From contig QANT01000646.1 of the NCBI GenBank assembly GCA_003254885.1, positions 1-64,000 on the forward strand: DNA of 64,000 nt, in the 5' to 3' direction. Positions 38,042 through 51,853 of this stretch are shown here, one piece after another. Numbering within the stretch: position 1 is the first letter of the stretch; each line of letters starts with the position of its first letter. The position numbers and the translations under genes were made by a program. The notes under the pieces were generated by a model. It was not told the DNA's origin. It did not search any database and worked only from the letters and a program-made list of their open reading frames with translations. Source of the stretch: Purshia tridentata. Lineage: Eukaryota > Streptophyta > Magnoliopsida > Rosales > Rosaceae.

Positions 38042-38829
38042 CGATGGCCCTCAAGAAAGGATATGAGGATGGGCCTCATCCCGTTTCCCTCCCTTTGAAT
38101 TGTAATCCCTTGGTTCGAAATGTATTTGTCAGTTGTATTAGATCTCATCGTATATCTATATAGTTCGAATACTTCGATTCATTATATACTTTTAATCTGC
38201 AATTTTTCATTTGATTCAATCAATTTATAGGGTCCTGCAACATGGTTAGACAAAAGCTAAACCAGTAAACCCTCTATAGGGTCCTGTTTTGCAGTCTGGT
38301 TGTTGATGGTAGCACTGATGCTTGAACCCATTACATGTGGGACAAAGGAGAAAACCTGCACCCCTTTTTTGGGTCATAAGAATAACAGTCTCTTCCCAAA
38401 AATGAGCATTGATTTGATGACATGGATGATTATAAATTTACAGGGTTTGGAAAGGAGAGATTTTAGGCTTGACATAACTGCGGGTTTCCTGCTGCGACTT
38501 GCGAGACCAAATCAAAAGGGGTTGAAATATGGACACAGCTTGTTTACCAAAAAACCAACTTCAAACCAAATCAATTACTTACGGTCAAATGAAGGACATG
38601 ACCAAATTAAGCTAAAGACCGTTGGACATTTCTAAACTTGTTCATCCGAAATAACCAACTTTTCTCAAACCCTTTTCCTTCCAGTCCAATTATAGAAAAG
38701 CAACATTGAGAGAGACATTGAGAGAGAGTTAAAATAAGCAAATTCCTGTTGCAACACATTGCCAAAGTCTGGATCTAAAGCAAGTTATAATCCAAGAAGT
38801 GCACAAGAAGTGAAGGAAAGATAGAGCAT

Positions 38830-39006
38830 ATGGATTCTGGTGGGCTATCCTGGGCTGATCAATGGGATACACACGATGACCCACCACCATTGGGATCATC
38901 AGAGAAGGACAAGAAGAAGGGAAAGGATGGATCAAAGAGCAAGATCGGGTCAATGTTGAGCTTCAAATGGGTGAAAGAGCTCCGCAAGAATAAGTCTCAG
39001 AAATAA
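38830..39006 (+). CDS. Small 58-residue hydrophilic protein
   Basis: An ATG-started frame gives MDSGGLSWADQWD, then an acidic/proline segment (DDPPP), a lysine-rich middle (KDKKKGKDGSKSK) and an aromatic/basic C-terminus ending FKWVKELRKNKSQK. I recall small plant proteins with the same layout (N-terminal LSWADQWD, Lys-rich linker, FKWMK-like end), but cannot name a function. The ordered composition, in-context ATG (GAGCATATGG) and a separate upstream region of about 790 bases after the nuclease gene support a real gene. It has no signal peptide or membrane segment. It may be nuclear or cytosolic. Confidence 0.7.
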   Translation: MDSGGLSWADQWDTHDDPPPLGSSEKDKKKGKDGSKSKIGSMLSFKWVKELRKNKSQK

Positions 39007-41546
39007 TATATCTGCTACTTGGCGGCAATATTATGTCATTAAACCACCTTCATCCCAATTGTCTTCATACAATGTCGAACTTTTTAACTATGTCACCTCA
39101 ATAATGGTTTGATAATAAAGTGTGCACCCTTTCCTACTCTTCTATTTTAGTGTTTTTCTCCCTTTCTGAATGTCATTTGCAGAACTAGAACGAAATGTAA
39201 AAGATCATTATTTAATAAATGGCGCGTAATAATTCAGGAAAATAGGAGTAATTTTGTGGAATCAGTACAGAACAAAAAGATCAATGATTTAATGCTCCAT
39301 TAATAGTCTCCCTCTTGTTATCACCATTAATTTTAGAATTGGTTGATTTCTCTCTCGTTTTGTTTGCTGTGAATAAAGGACGTGCCATGGAAACGTCCCA
39401 ATTCCTAACAGCCATCACATAACACGTGTTAACATGATGTCTGTCGCCAACAAGAACAAGCGACATGCGGTGCATTCTTCAACAGTCCCACCCAGCAACC
39501 CAAACGACACGTCGTTATTCCTTCTTCTGAGAACCTGCTGTTTTTTCCTTCTGCCACTGTCAGCAGAATCTGATAGAAGGGTTAGCACACGCAAGACATG
39601 TGTAGGCGTATAATCATCGTCTTAGATCATTTGATGTGTTGGTTTGGGACCATGTCTCTCAGAATAATTTTAGGTACTCAAGAGAAGGGAATCCAAAACG
39701 TGAAATATGGGTTTTGGATTACGTACAAGTTGCAAACTTTCAACCTCCTCCTTCTTGCCTCCACAGCCAAAAACACATTTTAGGCACAAGACTACAGCCC
39801 CTTGTCCAATGTTTCATCATATGACCTGACAAGTCATGTAAGGAGAGGATAGACAGTAAATCGTATACGCTAGTCTTACTAAAGTTTCTCTCCCAGCAAT
39901 ATGCATTTTCATATTTAAGTTCTAAGGGCCTTTGAATAATTGTAAAGGTCTGCTTTACAAGTCATATATTTTCCCTTCTGTGGTGTATAATGTATTTGAC
40001 ACAAGAATATTGTAGTCGAGGGACAAAACTTGTCTGGTATCTGAAGTTATAGGCTTAAACAGTTTAACGTGAAAGTTATCAAGGTGGAAATCGAAATATG
40101 CTTATTTAACTCTTTCTTTGATACACCTTTCAGTGTTATTTTATTCATAGCTTTTGGTAAAAGCAAACGCATTTGCAATATGAAAACGAAGGCAAAACAT
40201 TTACTTTCAAGGTAACACTTTTGTAAATTTTGTACAATAGAAAGTTGCAAAATGTAATTAGTGATAAGGGCTGTTGGTACAACCACCATCTATTTGGAAA
40301 TTGAAAAACAAAATTAGAAAACACACTTAAAACTACCTAGATCTTCAACACATACCTGGACAAGCTTTGCATAACGAAGTCGCCAAATAAAGTCAAAAAT
40401 CATTTTCTGTAAATCCCATAACAATCAACGAGGCAAAGGGTTTGTAATAAAGTCATAACACGTTTAGCAAATGAGAGGCCTACCAATAGTATTCAAGCCA
40501 ATGACAAGATACATTCATTCATCCGGGAAGATGGAAAAAGATAATACATTGCAATAGCTTTGCTCAATAACAGCCTTATGTCTCAATAGATGATGCTCAA
40601 GAAATTTATGCAGTAGCTTTGTCCATTGACATATAAGCATAATTAATTGTCAGAGTACATTTTACAACATTCACTTGGAAGGAAGCATGTAGCTTGTGCT
40701 CAATACACAAAAGATAAACTCTAATTACACAAGCAAGAGCCCCAGCAATTCTTTGCGCAAAAGAGCATACAGTTTCATAGCCCTGAGCATAACTGCAGCA
40801 CTAGCAATTCTCTGCTAAAAATGCATACAGTTCAATAGCCAGAAGCCAGAAGCCAAAACCAAAATCCCTTTCATGAGCAAGAACAGACTGTAAGCCCCAT
40901 TTTGTAATGAACAATGATTTTCGTGGTAAGTAAACATCAATAGCTACAACCAAGAACAAGCACGAATGAAGCTGGGAAATGAAATTAAAGATGAGGACTA
41001 GTGCATTTATAAGGGTCGGGTAGAAGAGGCGAGGTCCTGCATGGGGATTCATCCCAAATAGTGTCACAGATGAGACTAGATGAGACTGCTACAAGCGTAA
41101 CTATAACACAGCTTGACGAACGACCAACATGAGAAATGAGTGCTTCCTTCGATGGGCCAGCATAGACAATGGCTGATGAATAATACCAAAAATAAATCAC
41201 CTTCCACTTTTTCTCTTTACAAGAAGTTTCTCCTACTGCTAACAGTGTTGATAGCCTGCATTACATCTCAATCTGCTTCCCACAAACTTCACAACCCAAT
41301 ATTCACAAGCAAATCAACACACCTCATAGAACTTTTATTTGTGCCAGAGCCAACTAAAGGAATCACTTGGAAACAAAATTCCATTACCTGAACAGTGGAT
41401 GCAGAACTTTGTTTCTAATAATAATCCATCATTCCTAAAATATACATCTCTTTCATGGCCCAAACGGTAATGAGATAATCTTAAAGTACCACTAGCAATT
41501 TCTCATCCACAACATGAAACCAGCAGATCTACACAACCAACAACAT
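39007..41546. other. Intergenic region, likely including the SKIP14 3' UTR
   Basis: No coding sequence is recognised. Near 40742-40850 a segment (CAATTCT(T/C)TG(C)... GCATACAGTT(T)CA(A)TAG) is duplicated once. GATGAGACTAGATGAGACTG near 41065-41085 is a short direct repeat. The right end probably holds the untranslated 3' end of the F-box gene. Confidence 0.45.
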
Positions 41547-44026
41547 CTAGCCATGGCGACAAAAGCTATAATACTGTTCATGGCAAACAGCAGACTTAGA
41601 TGGACCAAACTTTCTATCCTGTCTCTCCTGAGACTTAAGTAGCTGCTTCCAACAATCCGAGCAAAGCAATTCCAGACAAAATGTTTCCTCATATTCACTA
41701 TCATTAATGCACCGACCACACTGAACACACCTACCTATGCAAAGTGTGCATGCCCTGCATACCTGAGTTGGATGTTCCTTCGCTTGACAAGCCTCGGCAG
41801 GGCAATCATAAACAAGCCTCAGGTTCTGGCATCTAGGACACATTTCGATATCAATGTCACTATCATCATCACAAGACAGATAAAAGTTCCCTCTGTGATA
41901 AAAGTGTGGCTTGCGAGCATTCTGCTGCATCTGGTTATCAGTGCCCAACAAGAATTTCAACTCTTCAAAATGCTTCTGTGTCACACCATAGAGCCCACCA
42001 ATTCGTAAATGCTTCACACCTTGTGCACCCATAGACCTGAAAGCCTTTAAACTATTCACTATGCCCTCAATACTGAGTCTAGTACATCCTGGCACACTCA
42101 ACTGCATAAATGAAGAAAACGTTAGCTTATATATTTATCAAGAAAAGCAAAAAATTATAAAGAATTGAAAAAAAAAAAAATCCATTCTGACATAGAATGA
42201 TACGAACAGTAAACAAAGCATAAAAGGGGTTCAACATTTAGGCATAAAAATTTTCTGGACTGGGTACTGGAGTTTTACAGCACAAGGAGAAAGACAGAAA
42301 AAAAAGGAGCAAAAAACAAGCCAGAACTGCTATCAGAGCATTATGATAGCATGCTACCTGATTTGTGTCATTTGATAACTGCTAAACCAAACCCAAATTA
42401 CTGCCAAGATATTAGTTTGGTATATCTTTACAAATCTGGCAACAACCCATTCCAAAGCAAAAGTTGGACACGAACAGATAATTCAATGTTAATAAATGAG
42501 GTACCTTCAAATTCAGAACAGGCAGGAGGGAAGGTAAGCTCAGCTATTGATTTAATCAATTTAGTTTATTTCATGATTACAATCATATTTGGGTTAAGAT
42601 ACAAAACAATCAACAGGAAATGAGTGGGTTTATATTCCTATGTAAGTATACATGTATGTAACACACCTGTTTGTAATTGTATCTGTCAGTTGGTCAAAAA
42701 CAAAACTTGCAAGCAACTTGTGGGAGCAATTACTCTAAAAAGAAGTACTATGTATAGCAAAAACTAAGATTCCAACTTCATTAACACAAGGTGAGAAGAA
42801 CCAACTATAGGGGCAGTGAACGCCACCATAACAAAGTTAACAAAAAAAAATAAAACATCTCAGCAACCAAGTTATGCAAGGCAAGTAAGTTCCAGTACTT
42901 GACCTTGAAGTTTAAAGTAAAACATTAACAACAATAAATGAGTTCTTTTAAAGAATGGTAGTCCAGAGAAATATGGGCAGTAATAAAAAATGACCACAAT
43001 GGATCAACAGAACAAAGATAAAAGAGCATGAAGTAAAAAAAAAATTCAGGAGCCAGTCTGTAAGCCAACAATGATAAATAAAGTCTTACTAACCTTAGTT
43101 AGCCTAGAATTACTTTCAAGCACACGCTTCACACCATCATCAGTGATCCTTGGACACTCCACTAGGCTCAAGCATTGCAGATTTCCTTGAGCCCTATCAG
43201 TTAACTGCAAAAGAACATCATCGGTAATCTTCTCATTCAACGGTTGATCTATGTGAATACTTCTCCACAAAAGGGGGTCACAACGAACTGTAGAATGCAG
43301 AGATTTGCAAACATTTTCCACAACAAGGAGATCCCGCACACCCAGATAACTAAGGGCAAACATCAAAGCCCCATGAGGAGCTCCGCCATCTCCATCAGAG
43401 CAAATCCCAATGCCATGTTGAAACTCTACATTTTGCTGATTGGAACGACTTTCATTGCCCATATTCAAAATCTCGGTAACTGCACAAGCTGATCCAAAGC
43501 CATTGTGACAGGAAACATCACCAAATTCTTTATCTTTTGAGGACCCACCAAATCCACTTGCTGCATTAGACTTATGATCCACCACCGCAATATTCCCAGG
43601 GAATGTCTGGAACCTCATAGCATTATTCCAAATAAAATTCAATCCAGCAAAAAGTTCATAATTCCCATTACTCGTCCCCACCTCATCCCTTCCGTAACCA
43701 CCATAGTCCACTTCCAAATCTTCAAGCCAGCCGGTGATAGCCGTAAAAGTGGTACTTATATCCATGCCAAAAGGGTCCGAAGGCAAAATATCAAGAATGT
43801 CATTCGAAACAGGCTCCTGTGAGCATCCCCTATCACATCTATCTCTTCCATAATCAAAGCAATCCCCCACATCCCTGTTCGAATGCCACGGCCTTCCGAA
43901 ACCATCCCCATTCTTCTCTGGCATACCTTCGACAAGGTAGCCATTGGCAATCCTCATCGGTGACACCAAATTGTCCTCGGACAGATGCGCCGGAAATATT
44001 GGTCGGTGTGAAAAATTCAAGGCCAT
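41547..44026 (-). CDS. SKIP14: F-box protein SKIP14-like
   Basis: Two exons, 44026-43094 and 42101-41547, give 495 residues; the intron is about 990 bases with normal GT-AG ends. The start MALNFSHRPI is chosen because it matches the family N-terminus as I remember it; the frame is open 47 codons further. An F-box lies at about 216-260 (ALSYLGVRDLLVVENVCKSL, LLWRSIHID), followed by leucine-rich-repeat-like segments (about 265-350; LQCLSLVECPRITDDGV) and a cysteine-rich C-terminal region (CPRCQ, CRACTLCIGRCVQCGRC, CSDCW) likely to bind zinc. F-box proteins link targets to SKP1-cullin ubiquitin ligases. The Arabidopsis relative At3g26000 has been linked to ABA-receptor turnover (from memory). 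Confidence 0.93.
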
Positions 44027-45669
44027 TGAATATGCACCCCAACCCAACTTTTCTCTACAAAAACCAATACACAACCCCCAGATTTCTCGAACCCCTTTCT
44101 CTCTCTTTTTTGTTTTTTCTTTTTTATCAAAAAGGTGTGGGAAAAGAAAAGGGAAAGTATGAAACAAGGGAAAGATCTAACAAGAACACCCTCAATTTCT
44201 GATGGCAAACTAAAACAACGCCCAAAAATTTCACAGAGTTTCTTGCAAAGAACCTAAAGCAGCTAAAATTGAAACCAAGAAAACGAAGCCGTGATCAATT
44301 TATCTACACGAAAAGAATCAAAGAATTACTTTTTTTGAATTTTTTTCTGAGACTAACCTAGGGTTTGAAGGAAAAGCAACAAAGCTAAAATATTGAATAT
44401 AAGACAGATCAAAGGGAGAATATTTTGATAGAATGAAAGAAGAAGCTGATAATACAAATGATAACCAAATAAAAGTGAATCGAAACAGTCACCACAACCC
44501 TAATTTGCTCATACAAACGCAATCGACAGCGAAGCCTCTTGGAACCGAACCCTCGCAGGAGAAGAAGAAAAAAAGATGAAGCTTTTGTTTGATTCGATGG
44601 AAAACTTAGGGTAGGGTTTAAAGTTTCTTTGTTCCTTTCTGTGGTGGGAATCGACCCGAATAGAGGGCGAACGCCTGTCGATCGAGTTAGAGAGAGACCG
44701 AGAAGGAGGAAGGAGAGAAAATTGAATAATAGTATTGAAATAATAAAACCCAAGAAAAATATTGAGAAGAGAGAGATAAAAGTGAAGGGTAACGGTGAAT
44801 TGTCCAATTTAGGAGAGAGGGGTATGGGAAAAAGGACACGTGTCGGTAGTTGGGAAGGATTACCTTTTCTTCGCATGAAGATGTGGCGGGAGAAGGTACC
44901 AGCCTCCCCGCCCTCATCTCTCGCTCTCTCAGTCTCATGACTCTCACACCCTTAAATTAATCACTCACTTTTTAATACACTAATGCAATATTTTTCTTCC
45001 TTTTTTTCAGTTCTTTTGTAGGATTTGGATTTTAACTTGTAGTGCTTTTGCGGCCGTCTGATCTTGATCATCTGGATCCTGTGAAGGGTAAAATGGTAAA
45101 TGTGTCATGTGGGCTTACGGTTTGGCCACTTGGTGGTGGGTGGGTGAGTGAGATTGAACTGGAGGTAGGTTGTGCTTCGGAGGGGGGAGAGTGCATTGGT
45201 GGAGTCCTGGTTGGGCTTTCGTGTCCAAGGGGTCAGGGTGGACCCACTCCGACCCTTTTCAGTAGCCATTCTTTATTTATTTTTATCTTTTAAATAATCG
45301 TATTTTGGTACTTGTGAATCACAAGTTTCACAAACGACCACTAAAATTTTCTCATGCTTAGATAGTGAAGCATATTTACAAAACACGCAGAGAGAGAACC
45401 AAAGCAAATGTGAAGCGAACATCAACCCTCCAATGCTTTTTTACCACAACCAACTACACTAAATTGGAACTGGAATAATTGCGTGATATACCAATATCAC
45501 AGCTGAATTTCACAAGACATAGTAACAGTCAAAACATTATTCGGTTTTGATCGTCTTCAATTAATAGTAAGCAGCGAAATGGCCGAAGATTAACTACAAA
45601 ATCTCAGCTTAGTCTAATCATTAATCCTGCAACATTTCAAAAAATTTCAACCAGAATGGATCCTCTATT
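44027..45669. promoter_or_regulatory. SKIP14 leader and promoter, and the SRP72 3' flank
   Basis: AGGGTTT telo-box-like motifs occur near 44355 and 44613, in the probable long 5' UTR of the F-box gene. Polypurine/polypyrimidine tracts are common. Several open frames here have low-complexity products and look like untranslated sequence. The right end is the SRP72 3' flank. Confidence 0.45.
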
Positions 45670-48600
45670 TTATTTCCTAGACTTTTTTCTAGACTTAGAC
45701 GAAGAAGGCTTGGATGGCTCTGCAACTGCACTCTGTGAGGCTCCTTTCGAGGTAGTTGCTTGGTTTGAATTTGAAACTGAATTGCTCGAAGTGACACCAG
45801 CTTCATGTTTTTCTCTACCTACGGAACCCTGAGAGCCTCTTACCTGAGCAGCTCTCTTATCCTTTCTCTTAGGCCTGTAACTTGACCTTTCTCTCTTGGG
45901 AAGCCACCTTTCTGGATCTGGTGGTGGCCCTGGGTTCGCAGGGTCAAACCCTTTAGGATACCTCGGCTTTCTCTTCCTCTTTTTCTTTGCCTTTGCCTTA
46001 CTCTTCCCCTCCTCATATGTTTCAGTGACACTAACAAGAGAGATGCCCTCATCGTGCTTGACCCCGGAAGTCTTCTCCAGACTATCCACATCAACCCCCT
46101 TCAAACCTGGTAATGGTTTCAGCTTCTGTTCATAAGCTTCTGCCTTCTTAACATCCACACGAGCAACGGTAGTTACAAGCCCAACCAATGCTTCCACACT
46201 TCCATGGCTTTTCACAATCTCCTCATAAAGACGTGCAGCTTCCTCTTCTCGGCCATGCCTGTGCTTAAAGGAAGCAGCCTCTAGCATTAAAACATTAAGC
46301 TTGTTGTCCTCGGTCATGGCATTTGACCACCAGTTGATTGCACAGTCAAGCACAGTGGCTGCACCATCAATGTCCCCAGCACGCTCTTTAAGAGACACAA
46401 GAGTAGCAACAGTAGCAGGCATGTGCTGGATATCAGGTATCTTAGTGAGGGACTCAGCTGCAATATGAGGGTGGCCAGCAGCAGCAGCAACCTGTGCCCT
46501 CACTAAGAGAACAACCTTGGACTTTTCAGGAAACTTCTCAGAAAACTGCCCCAAAATTTCTTCAGCTTTTCCAGCCTTGTTTTCTCTTACAAAAACTGCA
46601 GCCTGAAGTAGTACCGGCATCACACTATCGGGAAACATATCTGGCAGTGCAGCAACAAGTTCTCGAGCCTGTAAATATTTAGCAAAGTATAGATATCAGC
46701 AAGGGTAGCTGGAGCATCCACAATGGCTTTTGCGATATATTCACAGCAAAGCACTTAAAAGGAAAGGTATCTTATAAAGAGAAAACAAATAGACCTGATC
46801 CATTTTATTAGCATGGAGTAGTAAAAGGACCCGATTCACATATATTGATTCTCTTTGTTTTGATGAAAGCTTCAAGTCCAGTCCAGGAGCAAGGTGGAAG
46901 TTATGTTTGTCTTTTTCTTTTAGTCGATCAAGTTTCCTTAGGCCATCAGAAACATCTTTTGGACCTCTCAAAGAAATGAGGTTGTTGACTGCCACCGCAA
47001 GTGATAGTTCATCTGCCAGATCTCGTTTTATAATGCCTGTGTAAGCTTCAATGGCCTCTGGTTTGTGCCCAAGGAGCTGTTGAAAGAAGCTAACTTGCAT
47101 TACTGGCTATTGGATTGCCAACTTTGAAAAAACTGGAAAAGAGAAAATTTTACTTAACATTACAATATTACCTGCTGAACATAAGCCAATTGGACAGCTA
47201 TCGGAGCCAATTCAATTTCTATTTCTTCATCAGGCAAGTTATCCTCCAGCAGTGTTTCCTGGCCAATTCTAAGAAACCAAGTACGTTACTCCCATCAGGT
47301 CATTCTCACTTCAAAAAAGGGTATTAATTGCTCAATACGTTGATACTGGCATTAAGGATAACACTAAAGGGGGAGGGTCAAACTAACATATAAAAAAACT
47401 AATAAGGAAATAATTAATAGTTTAACATCTGAGAAGAGCTTATAAAGGGCTTAATGGGGGAAAAGCACATCCATGCAGCGAACCTTAAGCAGTAATGCAA
47501 CTTGGTTGTGTTGAGTTAATAAATTTGCATGCGTTAATGTTGTCTAATAAAGCCATAGTCCCTGATACATTAGGCTAAATATTTCTTTGAAAAATAGTAA
47601 AATCCTTTATAAAAAAAATCAATCCAACCAAAAGTTACAAAGTTGCGGTAGGAACTGAAGACTGACAAATAATAGTAATAAACACAATAAAAAGCCTTTA
47701 CTTCCTAAAATATCACATTACTCAGTAAATAGTATATGGCTTGATTGGTGTCATCAACTTCCATAAACAAAAGTAGCATATTACCTTCTGGCTGACAGCA
47801 GGAGCTGTTCAGCATCTGTGTATTTATTCCTTTCAATCAAAGAACATGCAGTGTTGTATGCTAGCTCAAAGCTGCTAGTTGCTCTAACCCTAAGCGCTTC
47901 CAGCATACCTTGTACTTCAGAAGCCCTCCCAGCTGCAACCAAACCAGCTACAAAATTTATCTCTAAGGAGTCAATCTTGGAGTTTCGAAGCTTCTGATAT
48001 ATATCCATACAAGCATCCATCTTTCCTAAGCGAAATAAAATCTGGGCTTCTAATAACATGGTTGCAGGATTTCTCTCTTGGCTTTTCAAGGACTCTAGAG
48101 CTTCATCTAACTTGTTTTGTCTATATAAGCAGTATGCCTGTTTAGGAATATAAAAGTAGAAAAGAACATCAATGATACATTAATGTGTGTCTTGTAAGTA
48201 TTATACACAGTAAAACATACAACCATGACCACTGGAATAATTTGATGATGGAAATCCCTCGAATAAAATTATGGACAACTACATGGACCCTTCTCTCTCT
48301 GGCCATTAAAGGAGGGGAAATTACAAGGGCCATCAAATTTTAATTTATTATTAAGGACCATAACTATAAGATAAGTGGGATGCATCACCGCACATTATTC
48401 AAAATAAAAATAATCACTTCTTGAGTACGAGAGGAGACATGTAACTAATGTGTAAAACGAAGAACAAAATATAATGCCAAATATTGTAATTGGTCTTTCA
48501 AGTTTGAATAAATTCCTTATGTAAAAATAATTGCATATGGATCACAAGAACGCACACATGTGTGAAACAAAACGCTCATCTTCATCTCTCTTCAGAAATA

Positions 48601-49473
48601 TTTTATCCCCTAACGGTCCAGCAATGCAATAACACAGCATCTGCAACTATCTGAACAGAACTTTTATGTTTTTTCAACTCAACTGAACAAAGCTACACCA
48701 CCCACATCTTGTAATTGTAAATTTCATACTGTTACTTTATTTTATTTCTTAAACATTTTGGAAGTACGTTGATTACCTGTAGTCATTATGTAAATAAATC
48801 AGAATTCTAACTTTCTAAGACATTCTCTTCTGTGAAATGTGAACCAAACCCCATTTAAACATATCAGACACATTCACACAACTGCACCTCCGTAAATTTA
48901 TAATTTAGAAACCATCATTACGGGTCTGTATAATATCAGTGGAAATGACAGTGTAATTATAATAATTATATAAAACAATGTCTGAGCCAAGCCAAAAACA
49001 AATAGATTACACAATGCAGCAACGGTATCTCAATACTAAACCAAAATTTACTCATGCACAAATGTATAGTGCTAAGGAATGGCCCAAATTACCAACCTTG
49101 AAAAAACTGAAATCCACATGAGGACTCTTGGAAGATCGAATCGCTGAGAGAGCTTCATCAATTTTATCGGCCTTGACCAACGCTACGACCTTGCATCGAA
49201 ACGCGTCGTCATCGCCACGTGCAATTGAGAGAACTGCAATACGTTTCGAAACTTTAATGAGGAAAGAAAATGCAAATTTGGAGAACAAAAAAGATCAAAT
49301 ATTGAAGTAAGGCAGAAGACTACGATTGAACCTTGATCTGCAACTTTGACGGCTTGTTCGAATTCGGATCGCTGGATGTGTCTACTAAGGGAAGAGAAGA
49401 GATCTTCGATTGGAGGTGGAGGCTGCGACGGCGACTGTGAGGGTTTCGGCTTGTCTTTGGCCTTCGGAGCCAT
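45670..49473 (-). CDS. SRP72: Signal recognition particle subunit SRP72
   Basis: Six exons on the - strand: 49473-49332, 49233-49097, 48137-47785, 47268-47172, 47076-46795 and 46668-45670, giving 669 residues as expected for SRP72. The N-terminus MAPKAKDKPKPSQSPS is followed by a long run of tetratricopeptide-type helices that bind SRP68. The C-terminus has the SRP72 RNA-binding domain (KKKRKRKPRYPKGFDP, then NPGPPPDPERWLPKRERSSY) and a Ser/Lys-rich tail. SRP72 works with SRP68 on 7SL RNA in the cytosol to target ribosomes making secretory proteins to the ER. All phases close. Confidence 0.95.
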
Positions 49474-51853
49474 GGATTTTCTCGCTTGCCAAACAGAAGA
49501 TAGAAAAAGGCGTGCGGATGTAGAGTTTCGGCTGAGTTTTGGTATCGACTATCACGGTATCACCTACTCGGCTGCTCCTTGCAAGTTGCAGTTGAGGATC
49601 CCAGCGGGTCGGGTATGGACCAAATAAACCCTGAATGAAGTGGGGGTATTGTAACTATAGTTGTTTGGGCATTTAGGCCCACTGTGAGGAGACCGTCCGC
49701 AAACAACACGGGCTCATAGATAGCCCATATAAGAGAAATCCTTGTAAATGGAAAGTTATATAAATAAAATAATTATTTTTTATGGGATTACATTTTTTGA
49801 CATAACTAAGTTAATTCATTAGTACAAATGTAGGGGCAAAATTGTCCGGTTTTGTCCTGTTTGGACCAAAATGAAATACTTCAAACAATTTATAGACCAA
49901 TATGAAAAAATTTGTGGACCAATATAGGATTTATAAAATAATAAGTGGACTAAATACATAATTTTATCTAATTATAAATGTTTTCCTAGGCATGTCATGA
50001 ACTTTCCAAAAGAGAATGGAATTGTGATCTTACCCACATTTGCATAGAGGAAAATTATGTGGTTGATGACTTGTAGATATTGGGCAATGGGCATCCATTG
50101 TTCCTTGGGTTTTGGTTTTTCTTTGGACTCCCCCTTTTTTTTTCAATTATTTGTATCCCTATTCAAGAGTCTTAGCTCGACAAGTGCATGAACTCTCTTT
50201 TAATAATGCTTAAGGCTCCTTTCTAGTAGTTTTTGAGAGAGACTCAAGAGCTACTCTACTTGATTTGAGCGGCTACTTAAGAGGGAGGGGATTTGAGTAC
50301 TACTCAAAGTGGCTTTAAAAGGCTCAATTTTTGGATAATTTCAAATTTTCGCATATTATCTACCTTGTATCTTCAATCAGTTTAGACAATATATCTCATA
50401 TGTAGATGATATAATGAAAGATTTATCATATTTTGATGAATCAAGTAAGTTGTAGGCGCATTATTATATTGTTTATTTTCACACCTCAATAGACCGAAGA
50501 ATGAAAATAAAAAAGAAGAAATGCAACTATACAAACTAAAGCGTAAAAAACTACCCTTTCTTTGCATGCATACCAAGTGGAATAGATCTGTAATAGTTAG
50601 TCTGCCAATTAAGTCCCAACCACTAGAATAAAGAAAATTGATGCTGCAGGTATCTACTATCCAACAAGTTAGTGTTCAATGGTTCAACCTAGTCGGTTCA
50701 TACTTGCAAAAGGCAATGAATAATGCTGATGTACCTGTAAAAGTTAGGAATTCTTCATTGATAGTGTGAAAATTAATCTGCCAATTAAGTCCCACTCCCT
50801 TACCAAGACTACAACCGTGACATTGTAGACAACTATATAAATATGTAACTACTTGCATCTACCAACTCTTCCTCAGGGGTTTATGGGTTCCACCAAATCA
50901 AATTTCCACACTCATCCCCAACTAAAAGGAAAAAGATATCCTACTTTTCATGGTCTTTTAAGTATATACTAGTATCTCACATATTTCAATCCAAAGTAGG
51001 TGAATATTCATAGTTAGAATAAATTATTAAAAATGTTTTTTCACTAGATAATATGACAATATAAGATTTTTTTTTTTTTGAATAAAGACAATAAAAGAGT
51101 CGTTATCTTGTAAAATGAATTATAATAAGTTGGCTCTTAGTTTAATATATAGTATAAATTCACAGTTTGATAACATAAAATGTTTATGTTATCATAGTGA
51201 AACATTAGCCAATCAATGTGGAACTTATTTATAAATTGAGATGTTATGTGTGTATATATATTTTATAAACACCATGTATTAAGGAAAATTACACAGTTTG
51301 ATAACATAAAATGTTTATGTTATCATCGTGAAACATTAGCCAATCAATGTGGAACTTATTTATAAATTGAGATGTTATGTGTATATATATATTTTATAAA
51401 CACCATGTATTAAGGAAAATTAAAACCCCAAAAAACCATTTTTGTTAGAAGAGGAAGGAAGGAATGGTCTTTTAAAGGAGAATAAAGGGAGAGATTGCAT
51501 CATTTTGTTTATAAAGGAAAATGTTAAAAATTTAATTGAAAATTTCAAATCCGACCAAAACCGGGTCTTGCAAAAGTATGGCCCAGGCGCACCTAAGCCC
51601 AAGCCCAATTTAGAGATCCCTAAACTCAAGCAATCAAGGGCCCTGATAGCGATGGCCTTGATTGCGACGATGATAAGGATAGGCCTCCCACAATTCTCTT
51701 TTGAAAAATTCAAATCCAATAAATACAAATTTATCGTCCGGCTCATTAAATCGGTCAATTGTCCCTCCCTTTTCCGCTCATTCACAAATTTCCCTCCCTC
51801 GCAATTGCCGTTTGGTGGGTGGGAGAGAAAATAAACAAACTCGAAAAGTGAAA
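49474..51853. other. Intergenic region between SRP72 and the oligopeptidase
   Basis: No gene is recognised. CTGCCAATTAAGTCCCA occurs twice (near 50602 and 50780). A 131-bp tandem duplication lies at 51161-51422. The last 100 bases are likely the oligopeptidase leader. Confidence 0.5.
51161..51422. repeat. 131-bp tandem duplication with an internal hairpin
   Basis: Two head-to-tail copies (51161-51291 and 51292-51422) differ by about one substitution and a small TA-run shift, so the event is recent. Each contains TGATAACATAAA, a three-base loop and its exact reverse complement TTTATGTTATCA. Confidence 0.9.

Noticed and set aside
38101-38180. GGTTCGAA sequence resembling a tRNA B box
   Set aside because: No A box, acceptor stem or cloverleaf can be built around it.
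43046-44167. Longer SKIP14 start at 44167
   Set aside because: The extra residues (Lys/Arg-rich, from a pyrimidine-rich leader) do not resemble the conserved N-terminus, which begins MALNFSHRP at 44026.
44409-44947. Several overlapping open frames on both strands upstream of SKIP14
   Set aside because: The products are low-complexity (Leu/Phe/Ser-rich or Lys/Arg-rich) from polypurine/polypyrimidine leader sequence, with no conserved features.
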